NCBI RefSeq assembly: GCF_001953865.1
Contig: NZ_MQUQ01000003.1
Location: 571,917-635,916, forward strand
Length of the DNA stretch: 64,000 nt
Source of the DNA: Amycolatopsis coloradensis
GTDB lineage: Bacteria; Actinomycetota; Actinomycetes; Mycobacteriales; Pseudonocardiaceae
Direction: 5' to 3'
Shown here one piece after another: positions 54,794 to 63,318 of the stretch; within the stretch, counting starts at the first letter, position 1; every line of letters begins with the position of its first letter. Both the position numbers and the translations under genes were made by a program. The notes beneath the pieces were generated by a model. That model had not been told where the DNA came from. It searched no databases and saw only the letters and a list, made by a program, of their open reading frames with translations.

Positions 54794-55609
54794 TCAGCTG
54801 GCGGTCGGGCCGCCGGGCTGCCAGGTCGGGGCCTTGCCGAACCACTTCTGGTAGATCTGCGCGTACGAGCCGTCCGCCGCGGACGCCTTGAGCACCTCGT
54901 TGATCTGGCCGAGCAGGGCGGTGTTGCCCTTCTTCACACCGATTCCGTAGAACTCGTTCGTCTTGAACTCCGTGACGACCGTGGTGTCCGGGTTCGCCTT
55001 CGCGAAGTCGTAGAGCACGCCGTTGTCGTTGACGCCCGCGTCGATCGTGCCGTTCTTGACGGCCTGCTCCAGCAACGCGAGGTCGTCGAACGTGACGATC
55101 TCCGCGCCCTTGGCTTCCTTCTCCGCGTACTTGGCGCCGGTGGTGGCCGACTGGACACCGATCTTCTTGCCCGTGACGTTCGTAAGGTCCTTGATCGGCG
55201 ACCCGACCTTGACCAGCAGCGCCTGGGTCGCCTCGAAGTACGGGTCGGAGAAGTCGAACTTCTGCTTGCGCTCGTCGGTGATCGTCATGCCCGCGGCGGC
55301 CAGGTCGCACTGCCCGCTGTTCATCGATTCACCGGACTCGATGTTCTCGAAGGCGATGTCGACGATGGTCTGCTCGACACCCAGCTTCTTGCCGACCAGG
55401 TCGACCAGGTCGACGTCGAAGCCGACGATCTTGTCGCCCTGCTTGACCTGGAACGGCTGGTAGGGCAGGTGCGTGCAGGTGGTGACCTTGCCGGAAGCGA
55501 CGAGCTGGACGCCTCCTGCCGCGGTACCGCCTTCCTCACCGCAAGCAGTCAGCACTCCTGCGGCTAGGGCGAGCGCCGGGATCAGGGCGAGCGCTTTGAA
55601 TCGGGCCAC
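54794..55609 (-). CDS. Polar amino-acid ABC transporter substrate-binding lipoprotein
   Basis: 271 aa from GTG 55609 with GGAGTGA upstream. Lipobox VLTAC (Cys23). SBP family 3 signature: VGFDVDLVDLVGKKLG, then AAAGMTITDERKQKFDFSDP and GKKIGVQSATTGAKY. Binds glutamine/glutamate-like amino acids outside the membrane and delivers them to the two downstream gene products. Confidence 0.92.
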   Translation of the reverse strand: MARFKALALIPALALAAGVLTACGEEGGTAAGGVQLVASGKVTTCTHLPYQPFQVKQGDKIVGFDVDLVDLVGKKLGVEQTIVDIAFENIESGESMNSGQCDLAAAGMTITDERKQKFDFSDPYFEATQALLVKVGSPIKDLTNVTGKKIGVQSATTGAKYAEKEAKGAEIVTFDDLALLEQAVKNGTIDAGVNDNGVLYDFAKANPDTTVVTEFKTNEFYGIGVKKGNTALLGQINEVLKASAADGSYAQIYQKWFGKAPTWQPGGPTAS

Positions 55610-55799
55610 GTCGTCACTCCTTGTAGTTCCCATGTGTCGAGAGCACGCATATTGCCACTCATCCGGCGGCAATCACAGCACTACGACGTTACAGCGCCGT
55701 TTCGGCCGTCACTGTCCTTGTGCGGGTTATCGCGCCAACGTGGCAGGGTGAGCGGTTACGGCGACGACGACTTTGCGAGGCGGGCGGCGAAACCTCGAG

Positions 55800-56329
55800 C
55801 GTCAAAACCTCGAGCGCGGTTCGACGGCTGTCTCTCGTCGTACGCGGCCGCGTACGACGAGATGTTCACCGCCGACGCACGGTCCGCCAGCCGTATCGAG
55901 CACTGTACGAATCGATCTCCGCGCTGACCTCGACGGATCTTTCCGCCGAATGGAGCGAACTCGAACGCGGTGTGGCGCAACGGGTCCGCGCGCTCGAAGC
56001 CTTTCTCGCCGACAGGCGGATCCTGCGTGAAGGTGTGCTGCCGCGACGGCTGATCACCTCGTGTGAGCCTGTTCGCCCAGCATCGGGTCCGCCCTGTCGG
56101 CGATTACGCCTCGCATCTGCGGCGCGCTGCGGGCGGCGGCCGCGGCGAACGTCGCCGATCCGATGGTCGTCGTCCACTTTGGACGTCTCGGTGCAGCTGA
56201 CCCGGCTGACGTGAGCCGTCAAGCCCGGCGCCGGAGCAGCAGCTCACGGCGGCGCTGAACAAGTTCGCCCAGGGCCACGCGACGAGGCCGCGGTATCGGG
56301 TGGCCGGGTCGGCCGATACCGACGCCTAG
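55800..56329 (+). pseudogene. Circularly permuted ATP-grasp gene, shredded
   Basis: Fragments in several frames follow the order of the circularly permuted ATP-grasp family: AYDEMFTAD, then RQPYRALYESISALTSTDLS, EWSELERGVAQRVRALEAFL, RILREGVLPRRLITSCE, and RHRVRPVGDYASHL-like sequence. Large parts between them are missing, including the ATP-binding core. A final coding-like tail (LTAALNKFAQGHATRPRYRV) ends at TAG 56327. The intact family clusters with alpha-E and transglutaminase genes; those are absent here. Confidence 0.65.
55833..55862. repeat. Perfect 30-bp palindrome
   Basis: Fully symmetric about GCGGCCGC, with flanking TACG/CGTA and TCTCGTCG/CGACGAGA and no loop. It lies at the start of the ATP-grasp relic. 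Just upstream (55790-55818) AAACCTCGAGCG occurs twice in tandem. Confidence 0.75.
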
Positions 56330-57183
56330 CCCAGGAACCCCCGCAACGCCGCCGCGAGGTCAGCCGGGTTCTCCTCGGCCATGTGGTGCCCGGACTCGAT
56401 GGCGAAGCCGCGGACGTCCTCGGCCCACTCGCGCCATACGGCGACCGGATCGCCGTAAAGATCGGCCATGTCGTCGCGGCTGGACCACAACATGAGCAGG
56501 GGGCAGGCGAGTTTCCGCCCGGCCGCCTTGTCGACGTCGTCGGCATCGCGGTCGGGACCCAAGCCCGCGCGGTAGTCCTCGAGCATCGCGTGGACGGTCT
56601 CGGGATCGTGGATCGCGCGCAGGAAGTCGGCGTGGTTCTCGGCGCCCATCGCGTCGGGATCGCCGCCGTACCAGGCGTCCGGGTCGGCGTTGATCACGCG
56701 CTCGGCGGGCTTCGCGAGCTGCCCGAAGAAGAACCAGTGCCACCATTCACGCGCGAAGTTCGCGTCGGCACGGGCGAGCGCTTCGCCGATCGGGACGCCA
56801 TCGAGGATGACCAGCTTGGTGACGTTCCCGGGGTGGTCCATCGCCAGCCGGTGCGCGACGTAACTGCCGCGATCATGTCCGGCGACGGCGAACCGCTCGT
56901 GGCCGAGATGGCGCATGAGCGCGACGATCGCGTTCGCCATGGCGCGTTTCGAATGCGCGGAGTGGTCTTCGGTGGTCTCGGGTTTCGAGGACTGGCCATA
57001 GCCGGGGAGATCCGGGCAGACGACGGTGAACCTGTCGGTGAGCCGAGGCGCGACGTCGTACCAGGTGGTGTGGGTGCGCGGATGGCCGTGCAGCAGGACG
57101 AGAGGCGGTCCTGACCCACCGTGACGGACCCTGAGGGTCGCTTCACCGACATCGACGTTTTCGAGCTCGAAACCCTCGAACAT
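56326..57183 (-). CDS. Alpha/beta hydrolase, fluoroacetate/haloacid dehalogenase-like
   Basis: 285 aa. Oxyanion HGHPRTHTTW, nucleophile elbow AGHDRGSYVAH with Asp (as in haloacetate dehalogenases and epoxide hydrolases), and C-terminal ESGHHMAEENP with catalytic His. The Asp nucleophile and HGHPR fit the DehH1/fluoroacetate dehalogenase group; the natural substrate is unproven. Abuts the ATP-grasp relic tail-to-tail. Confidence 0.88.
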   Translation of the reverse strand: MFEGFELENVDVGEATLRVRHGGSGPPLVLLHGHPRTHTTWYDVAPRLTDRFTVVCPDLPGYGQSSKPETTEDHSAHSKRAMANAIVALMRHLGHERFAVAGHDRGSYVAHRLAMDHPGNVTKLVILDGVPIGEALARADANFAREWWHWFFFGQLAKPAERVINADPDAWYGGDPDAMGAENHADFLRAIHDPETVHAMLEDYRAGLGPDRDADDVDKAAGRKLACPLLMLWSSRDDMADLYGDPVAVWREWAEDVRGFAIESGHHMAEENPADLAAALRGFLG

Positions 57184-57197
57184 GATCCTCCCGCGCT

Positions 57198-57252
57198 TGC
57201 GATGAAAGGTCCTTTCCTGGTGAATTTTGCTGGGAAAGGACCTTTCATCGCA
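57198..57252. terminator. Long nested hairpin
   Basis: 20-nt perfect arms (57198-57217, 57233-57252) with a 15-nt loop; each arm contains the inner palindrome AAAGGTCCTTT. Located between the M20 stop and the hydrolase start, it can terminate the dipeptidase transcript. Confidence 0.75.
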
Positions 57253-57267
57253 GCGTGAGCGGGAAAA

Positions 57268-58689
57268 TCAGCTCCGGGCGTGCGCGTCCAGGATGTGCGC
57301 GACCGCTTCGGTGACCCGCTGCGCGAAGTCGATGTTCAGCCACTCGTCCGGCACGTGGATGTTCGAGTCCGGCCCGCAGGCACCGGTGACCACGAACTGC
57401 GCCTCCGGGTACTTCTCACCGAGCAGCCCCATGAACGGGATCGACCCGCCCATGCCGTAGCTCTTGTGCGGCGCGCCGAAGACCTCGCCGCTCACCCGGT
57501 GCAGGGCCTCGTCTAGCCACGGTGCGGTGGCGGGCGCGTTCCAGCCGTTCTCGGCCTGGAATCCACTCAGCTCGACCGAAGCGTCGTAAGGGACGTCCGT
57601 GGTGAGCACGCGGCGGACGGCCGCCATCGCGGTCTGCGCGTCGACGGTCGGCGGCAGCCGGAAGCTCAGGGTGAGCGTGGTGCTGTCGCGCAGCACGTTG
57701 CCCGCGTCGGCCGGGAGCGGGAAGCCCTCCGCGCCGATCACCGAAAGCGTCGGCCGCCACGAGTTGTTGAGCAGCAGTTCGAGGTCGTCGTCGGACACCG
57801 TCCGGCCGACCACCGGGAACAGCGTCTTCGCCGCGCCGGGCGCGATCTCGACGACACCGCGAGCTTCCTCGACGCGGTTCTCCGGGATGTCGACGCTCAG
57901 TTCGGCGAGCTTGATCTCGCCGGTCTCGACGTTCTCGATCCGGTCGATCAGTGCCCGCAGCACGCGGAACGAACTCGCCACGATGCCGCTGGCCATGCCG
58001 GAGTGCTGCGCGGATTCAAGCACCTTCACGGTGACGTTGACGTGCAGCATTCCGCGCAGGCTGGTGGTCAGCCACAGTCGTTCGTAGTCCGTGCCGCCCG
58101 CGTCGAGGCAGACGACCAGCGAGACGGCGCCGAGCCGCTCCTTCAGGTGCTCGACGTAGGCGGGCAGGTCCGGGCTGCCGGACTCCTCACCGGTCTCGAG
58201 CAGCACGACGGCGCGGGAGTGCTCACCACCGGAGGCGCGGACCGCCTCGATCGCCGTCGTCGCCGCGTAGCCGGAGTAGCCGTCGTCGACCGCGCCGCGG
58301 CCGTACAGCCGCCCGTCGCGGATCACCGGCGTCCACGGGTCGAGCCCCTCGGACCAGCCACCGACCGGGGGCTGCTTGTCGAGGTGCCCGTACATCAGCA
58401 CGGTGCCCTTGTCGGCCGCTTCGGACGTCGCCGGGATGTCGACGAGCAAGAGCGGGCTGCGGCCTTCGAGTTCCACGACCTCGAGCGTCGCGCCGGGGAT
58501 CTCCCGGGCGGCGATCCAGGATCGGACGTGCTCGACGGCACCCGCGAGGTGGCCGTTCGCCGCCCACTCGGAGTCGAACGCCGGCGACAACGCGGGGATC
58601 GCCACCAGGCCGGACAAGCTGGGAAGGACGTCGTGCGCCCAGTTCGAAACCACGGTTTCGCGTACGGATTTCTGCTCCACGTCCGCCAT
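57268..58689 (-). CDS. M20 family metallo-dipeptidase
   Basis: 473 aa. Two-zinc peptidase of the PepV/carnosinase-like group. Metal and catalytic elements: MYGHLDKQPP (His, Asp), GRGAVDDGYSG, ETGEESGSPDL (catalytic Glu) and CLDAGGTDY, with C-terminal GPDSNIHVPDEWL. No signal peptide, so cytoplasmic. Divergent from the dehydrogenase operon. Confidence 0.9.
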   Translation of the reverse strand: MADVEQKSVRETVVSNWAHDVLPSLSGLVAIPALSPAFDSEWAANGHLAGAVEHVRSWIAAREIPGATLEVVELEGRSPLLLVDIPATSEAADKGTVLMYGHLDKQPPVGGWSEGLDPWTPVIRDGRLYGRGAVDDGYSGYAATTAIEAVRASGGEHSRAVVLLETGEESGSPDLPAYVEHLKERLGAVSLVVCLDAGGTDYERLWLTTSLRGMLHVNVTVKVLESAQHSGMASGIVASSFRVLRALIDRIENVETGEIKLAELSVDIPENRVEEARGVVEIAPGAAKTLFPVVGRTVSDDDLELLLNNSWRPTLSVIGAEGFPLPADAGNVLRDSTTLTLSFRLPPTVDAQTAMAAVRRVLTTDVPYDASVELSGFQAENGWNAPATAPWLDEALHRVSGEVFGAPHKSYGMGGSIPFMGLLGEKYPEAQFVVTGACGPDSNIHVPDEWLNIDFAQRVTEAVAHILDAHARS

Positions 58690-59053
58690 CCTGCCACGGG
58701 TCGGCAGGGGTGTTGTGGGTCACAGCGACGGGCACGGATCGTCATCGCTCAAGCCGGGCGATACCCCCATCCGGGCTCGTCGTCCGCTGGTCGGCGCCCG
58801 GGTGAAACCCCTACTTTCGGCGGCCCCACACTCGGGCGTCCTAGCATTTTCCCTGATCAGGCACCCTTTCTCAGCAACAAATCAGCATCCGCCACTGACC
58901 AAAACGGCGTCCGGCATGCCAGGATGTGCGCACGAACCGTCAACGCCGATGGTGACCCAGCGCTTCAGATCCGACGTGCTGGTCCCCGCCGGCGCAGTCA
59001 CTGTGGCCGCCACAAGTGGCCGCCAGAGGCGCCGACACCAAGGAGAGCAGCTC
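58690..59053. other. Divergent intergenic region, no gene
   Basis: 364 nt between the divergent dipeptidase and E1-alpha genes. I see no convincing ORF. GTGGCCGCCA occurs twice 13 bp apart (59003-59012, 59016-59025) about 30 nt upstream of the E1-alpha start, a possible regulator or promoter-proximal repeat. AGGAGAG precedes the ATG. Confidence 0.4.
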
Positions 59054-60259
59054 ATGCCGTCCGAACACTGGACGCACCCGGAACCTGGAGATGGTCCCGC
59101 CGCCGTATCGGCGCAACCTTCCCCCGAACAGGTGATCGCCGGTTTGCGAGCAACGAGTGAAGGTGGCGCTGAGCTGACTCAGCTGCTCACCCCCGAAGGC
59201 GAACGGGTCCCCTCGCCGCGATTCGACCGCTACGTCGACGACATCGACACTGAAGCCCTCAAGGGCCTGTACCGCGACATGGTCCTGGTCCGCCGCGCGG
59301 ACCGCGAGGCCAACGCGATGCAGCGCCAGGGCCAACTCGGCATCTGGGTCCCGCTGCTCGGGCAGGAGGCGGCGCAGATCGGCTCCGGCCGCGCGCTGCG
59401 GAAGGGGGACATGGCGTTCCCCAGCTACCGCGAGCACGGTGTCGCGTACACCCGCGGCGTCGACCTCAAAGAGGTGCTCGGCATCTTCCGCTGCACCGAC
59501 CACAGCGGCTGGGACTACCAGGGCCACGGCTTCCACCCGTACACCATCGTGATCGGCAACCAGGTGCTCAACGCCGCCGGTTACGCGATGGGCCAGAAGT
59601 TCGAAGGCAAGGTCGGCGACGACGACGGCGAAGCCACCATCTGTTACTTCGGTGATGGAGCGACTTCGCAGGGCGACGTGCACGAAGGCTTCGTCTGGGC
59701 CGCCGTCTACGACGCGCCGCTCGTGTTCTTCTGCCAGAACAACCAGTGGGCGATCTCGGAGCCCACCGAACGCCAGTCTCGCCTGCCGCTGTACCAGCGT
59801 GCCCGCGGTTACGGCTTCCCCGGCATCCGCGTGGACGGCAACGACGTCCTCGCCTGCCTCGCGGTCTCCCGCTGGGCACTGGAGGAATGCCGTCACGGCA
59901 ACGGCCCGGTGCTGATCGAGGCGTTCACCTACCGGATGGACGCGCACACCACCACCGACGATCCCACCCGCTACCGGCTCTCCGACGAGCTGGAGGAGTG
60001 GAAGCTGAAGGACCCGATCGAGCGCGTCCGGGCGTATCTCGCCCGCGGTGGCGGCGCCGACCAGGCGTTCTTCGACCAAGTGCAGGCCGATTCGGACGCC
60101 TTCGCGGCCGAGCTGCGCGACTACTGCTTCAACATGCCCGAACCGCCACCCGAGCGGATCTTCTCCAACGTCTACGCGGAATCCACGCCGCTGCTCGACG
60201 CGCAGCGTGAAGAATTCCTGTCCTACCTGGACGGTTTCGTCGAGGCGGGTGAGCACTGA
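59054..60259 (+). CDS. 2-oxoacid dehydrogenase E1 alpha (probably branched-chain)
   Basis: 401 aa from ATG 59054. Thiamin-diphosphate-dependent decarboxylase alpha chain. ThDP motif GDGATSQGDVHEGFVWA then CQNNQW; RQGQLGIWVPLLGQEAAQIG and AFPSYREHG shape the active site; ending EAFTYRMDAHTTTDDPTRY includes the phosphorylation-loop region. Actinobacteria use one-chain AceE for pyruvate, so heterodimeric E1 suggests branched-chain 2-oxoacids (Bkd), as in mycobacterial bkdABC. Confidence 0.9.
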   Translation: MPSEHWTHPEPGDGPAAVSAQPSPEQVIAGLRATSEGGAELTQLLTPEGERVPSPRFDRYVDDIDTEALKGLYRDMVLVRRADREANAMQRQGQLGIWVPLLGQEAAQIGSGRALRKGDMAFPSYREHGVAYTRGVDLKEVLGIFRCTDHSGWDYQGHGFHPYTIVIGNQVLNAAGYAMGQKFEGKVGDDDGEATICYFGDGATSQGDVHEGFVWAAVYDAPLVFFCQNNQWAISEPTERQSRLPLYQRARGYGFPGIRVDGNDVLACLAVSRWALEECRHGNGPVLIEAFTYRMDAHTTTDDPTRYRLSDELEEWKLKDPIERVRAYLARGGGADQAFFDQVQADSDAFAAELRDYCFNMPEPPPERIFSNVYAESTPLLDAQREEFLSYLDGFVEAGEH

Positions 60260-60260
60260 A

Positions 60261-61253
60261 ATGAGCGACCCCCAGAAACTCACCATCGGCAAGGCGATCA
60301 ACCTCGGCCTCCGGCGCGCCATGGAAGAGGACCCGAAGGTCCTGATCATGGGTGAAGACGTCGGCAAGCTCGGCGGCGTCTTCCGCATCACCGACGGCCT
60401 CCAGAAGGACTTCGGCGAGCAGCGCGTGCTGGACACGCCGCTGGCCGAATCGGGCATCATCGGCACCGCGGTCGGCTTGGCCGTCCGTGGTTTCCGCCCG
60501 GTGTGCGAGATCCAGTTCGAAGGCTTCATCTTCCCTGGCTTCGACCAGATCTCCAGCCAGGTCGCGAAGCTGCACTACCGGACGCAGGGCAAGGTCAAGA
60601 TGCCCATCGTGATCCGGGTGCCGTTCGGCGGCGGCATCGGCGCGGTCGAGCACCACTCGGAGTCGCCGGAATCGCTGTTCGCGCACATCCCGGGCCTCAA
60701 GGTCGTGTCGGTTTCGAACGCCGTCGACGCCTACTGGGGCATCCAGCAGGCGATCAAGTCCGACGACCCGATCCTGTTCTTCGAACCGAAGAAGCTGTAC
60801 CACTCGGGCGCCATGAAGTCCGAAGTCGACGTCGAGGCCACACCGGACCAGCTGTTCAAGTCCCGTGTCGTCCGTGAAGGCACCACGGCGACCGTCGTCG
60901 CATACGGCCCGTCGGTGAAGGTCGCGCTCGACGCGGCCTCCGCCGCCGAGGACGAGGGCAAATCGCTCGAGGTCATCGACCTGCGGACGCTGTCCCCGCT
61001 CGATCTGGAGCCGGTGTTCGAGTCGGTGCGCAAGACCGGACGGCTCATCGCGCTGAGCGAGGCGCCGTCGGAATCGTCGCTGACCTCGGAGATCGCCGCG
61101 CGCGTGCAGCAGGAATGCTTCTACTCGCTGGAAGCCCCCGTGCTGCGGGTGACCGGATTCGACACGCCGTACCCGCCGGCCAAACTCGAGGAGCACTACC
61201 TCCCCGATCTGGACCGGGTGCTGCACACCGTCGACCGTTCACTCGCCTGGTAA
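60261..61253 (+). CDS. 2-oxoacid dehydrogenase E1 beta (probably branched-chain)
   Basis: 330 aa from ATG 60261, 1 nt after the E1 alpha stop. Transketolase-like fold: MGEDVGKLGGVFRITDGL, DTPLAESGIIGTAVGLAV, FEGFIFPGFDQISSQVAK, and the C-terminal RVTGFDTPYPPAKLEEHYLP. Forms the alpha2beta2 E1 with the preceding product. Confidence 0.92.
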   Translation: MSDPQKLTIGKAINLGLRRAMEEDPKVLIMGEDVGKLGGVFRITDGLQKDFGEQRVLDTPLAESGIIGTAVGLAVRGFRPVCEIQFEGFIFPGFDQISSQVAKLHYRTQGKVKMPIVIRVPFGGGIGAVEHHSESPESLFAHIPGLKVVSVSNAVDAYWGIQQAIKSDDPILFFEPKKLYHSGAMKSEVDVEATPDQLFKSRVVREGTTATVVAYGPSVKVALDAASAAEDEGKSLEVIDLRTLSPLDLEPVFESVRKTGRLIALSEAPSESSLTSEIAARVQQECFYSLEAPVLRVTGFDTPYPPAKLEEHYLPDLDRVLHTVDRSLAW

Positions 61254-61269
61254 GGGGGAAGTTCCTGAA

Positions 61270-62601
61270 ATGCCCGAGTACAAACAATTCCCCCTCGCCG
61301 ACACGGCCGAGGGGCTGACCGAAGCCGACATCATCGCCTGGCAGGTCAAACCGGGTGACACCGTGACGGTGAACCAGATCGTGGTCGAGGTCGAGACCGC
61401 GAAGGCCGCCGTCGAACTGCCCATCCCGTGGGCGGGCGTCATCACCGAACTGCTCGTCGAGCCGGGCCAGACGGTGGAGGTCGGCGCGCCGATCCTCACC
61501 ATCGACGTCGACCCCGGCGGCAAGGCCGCCCCTTCCGCCCCGGCACCCGCTGCCGCGAAGGAAGAGGAACCGGCCGAGGAGGAGATGAAGCCGCTGGTCG
61601 GCTACGGCTCCAAGGCCGTCGTCACGCAGCGCCGGGCACGGAAGGGCGCGGCACCCGCCGCTCCCGCCCCCGCTGTGGCCGTTACCCCGGCGCCCGCCCC
61701 TTCGAAGCCGAAGGGCGGGTACGTGCCGCTGGCGAAGCCGCCGGTACGCAAACTCGCCAAGGACCTCGGCGTCGACCTGCACGCCCTCACCGGCACCGCC
61801 GACGGCGGTGTCATCACCCGTGACGACGTGCACGCCGCCGCCAACGGTTCCGTCGCGCCCGCCGCCATTCCGTCCACTGTGGACAGCGGCTACGACCCCG
61901 CCACGCGGGAACGCCGGGTGCCGGTCAAGGGTGTCCGCAAGGCCACCGCGGCCGCGATGGTGCAGAGCGCCTACACCGCCCCGCACGTCACGGAGTTCCT
62001 CACCATCGACGTCACGCCGATGATAGAATTCCGGGAGAAGCTGAAGAAGTCGCGTGAGTTCGCCGGGGTCAAGGTCACCCCGCTGACCTTCGCGGCGAAG
62101 GCCGTCTGCCTGGCGGCCAAGCGCACTCCGGACGTCAACGCGGTGTGGGACGAGGCCGCGCAGGAGATCGTCTACAAGGACTACGTGCACCTCGGGATCG
62201 CCGCGGCCACGCCGCGCGGGCTCGTCGTGCCGAAGGTCCGCGACGCGGATTCCCTCTCGCTGAAGGACCTCGCGGCCGCGATCTCCGAGCTGACCGATGT
62301 CGCCCGTCAGGGCAAGACCACACCGGCGGCGATGCTCCACGGCACCTTCACGATCAGCAACATCGGCGTCTTCGGCATCGACACCGGTACCCCGATCATC
62401 AATCCCGGCGAGTCCGCCATCCTCGCGCTCGGCGCGATCAAGGACACCCCGTGGGTGGTCGACGGTGAGATCAAGGTTCGCAAGGTCATGCAGCTTTCGC
62501 TGAGCTTCGACCACCGCGTGGTCGACGGGCAGCAGGGCTCGGAGTTCCTGGCCGACGTCGGCGCACTGATGGCCGACCCGGCGGTCGCGATCACCTACTG
62601 A
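61270..62601 (+). CDS. 2-oxoacid dehydrogenase E2 (dihydrolipoamide acyltransferase)
   Basis: 443 aa. One lipoyl domain with Lys45 in VEVETAKAAVEL (Lys-Ala rather than the usual Asp-Lys-Ala), a Pro/Ala linker, a peripheral-subunit-binding domain (PVRKLAKDLGVDLHALTG, then DGGVITRDDVHAA) and the catalytic domain ending SFDHRVVDGQQG with His415. Sixteen nt after E1 beta. An E3 gene is not adjacent, so a shared lipoamide dehydrogenase is expected. Confidence 0.93.
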   Translation: MPEYKQFPLADTAEGLTEADIIAWQVKPGDTVTVNQIVVEVETAKAAVELPIPWAGVITELLVEPGQTVEVGAPILTIDVDPGGKAAPSAPAPAAAKEEEPAEEEMKPLVGYGSKAVVTQRRARKGAAPAAPAPAVAVTPAPAPSKPKGGYVPLAKPPVRKLAKDLGVDLHALTGTADGGVITRDDVHAAANGSVAPAAIPSTVDSGYDPATRERRVPVKGVRKATAAAMVQSAYTAPHVTEFLTIDVTPMIEFREKLKKSREFAGVKVTPLTFAAKAVCLAAKRTPDVNAVWDEAAQEIVYKDYVHLGIAAATPRGLVVPKVRDADSLSLKDLAAAISELTDVARQGKTTPAAMLHGTFTISNIGVFGIDTGTPIINPGESAILALGAIKDTPWVVDGEIKVRKVMQLSLSFDHRVVDGQQGSEFLADVGALMADPAVAITY

Positions 62602-62607
62602 CGTTTG

Positions 62608-62660
62608 CGCGTGAAGGCCCCCTTCCCTCGGCTCAGCCGCGGGAAGGGGGCCTTCACGCG
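62608..62660 (+). terminator. Long nested hairpin after E2
   Basis: 20-nt perfect arms (62608-62627, 62641-62660), loop of 13 nt; arm contains AAGGCCCCCTT. It starts 7 nt after the E2 stop, as expected for a terminator of the dehydrogenase operon. Confidence 0.8.
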
Positions 62661-62680
62661 TCTCAGTCTTAATCGGTTGA

Positions 62681-62700
62681 CGGAGTGAGCACTCACTCCG
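62681..62700. promoter_or_regulatory. TetR operator upstream of TetR-ABC unit
   Basis: CGGAGTGAG-CA-CTCACTCCG, perfect 9-bp arms, 12 nt before the TetR start, beginning within a TTGACG (62677-62682) that may be the -35. Fits autoregulation. Confidence 0.75.
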
Positions 62701-62712
62701 CACACTGGAGGC

Positions 62713-63318
62713 ATGACAGAAACCACCTCCCGGCGGAGAGCGCCGGGGATGAGCGCCGACGAGAGGCGCCGGATGATCGTCCAGTCCGTGCTGCCCTTGC
62801 TGGTGGAGCACGGCGCCGGCGTCACGTCGGCCCAGATCGCCCGCGCCGCCGGTATCGGCGAGGGCACGGTCTTCCGCGTGTTCAAGGACAAGGACGAACT
62901 CTTCGCCACCTGCTTCGCCGAAGCGCTGAAGCCCGACCAAGTACTCGACGCGATCGCCGTCATCGACCTCGAACAGCCCCTCGACGAGAGGCTCATCGAA
63001 GCGGCCGACGCGCTCAGCGCGCACCTCCAGCGGATGGGCGCGCTGATGGCGGTCATGCACGGCTCCGGCAAGCGACCGGAACATCGCCATGACGACCGCA
63101 GGGACCGGCGGAAGGAGTCGATGAACGCGATGCGCGACGCCATGGTCGAGCTGTTCGAACCAGAGAAGGACCGGCTCCGCCTGCCCGCGGCACAATCCGC
63201 GGCCCTCTTCCTGTCGCTGCTGTTCAGCGGCCGGATCCGGTTCGGCGAGACCGGCGACGAACCCACCACGATGGAACTCGTCGACGTGTTCCTCAACGGC
63301 GCCTTGGGGGCCGAGTGA
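62713..63318 (+). CDS. TetR family transcriptional regulator
   Basis: 201 aa. HTH AGVTSAQIARAAGIGEGTVF, then RVFKDKDELFATCF. C-terminal ligand domain with a helical EHRHDDRRDRRKES stretch. Its stop overlaps the ABC exporter GTG as GTGA, so it likely controls this transporter from the palindrome upstream. Confidence 0.9.
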   Translation: MTETTSRRRAPGMSADERRRMIVQSVLPLLVEHGAGVTSAQIARAAGIGEGTVFRVFKDKDELFATCFAEALKPDQVLDAIAVIDLEQPLDERLIEAADALSAHLQRMGALMAVMHGSGKRPEHRHDDRRDRRKESMNAMRDAMVELFEPEKDRLRLPAAQSAALFLSLLFSGRIRFGETGDEPTTMELVDVFLNGALGAE

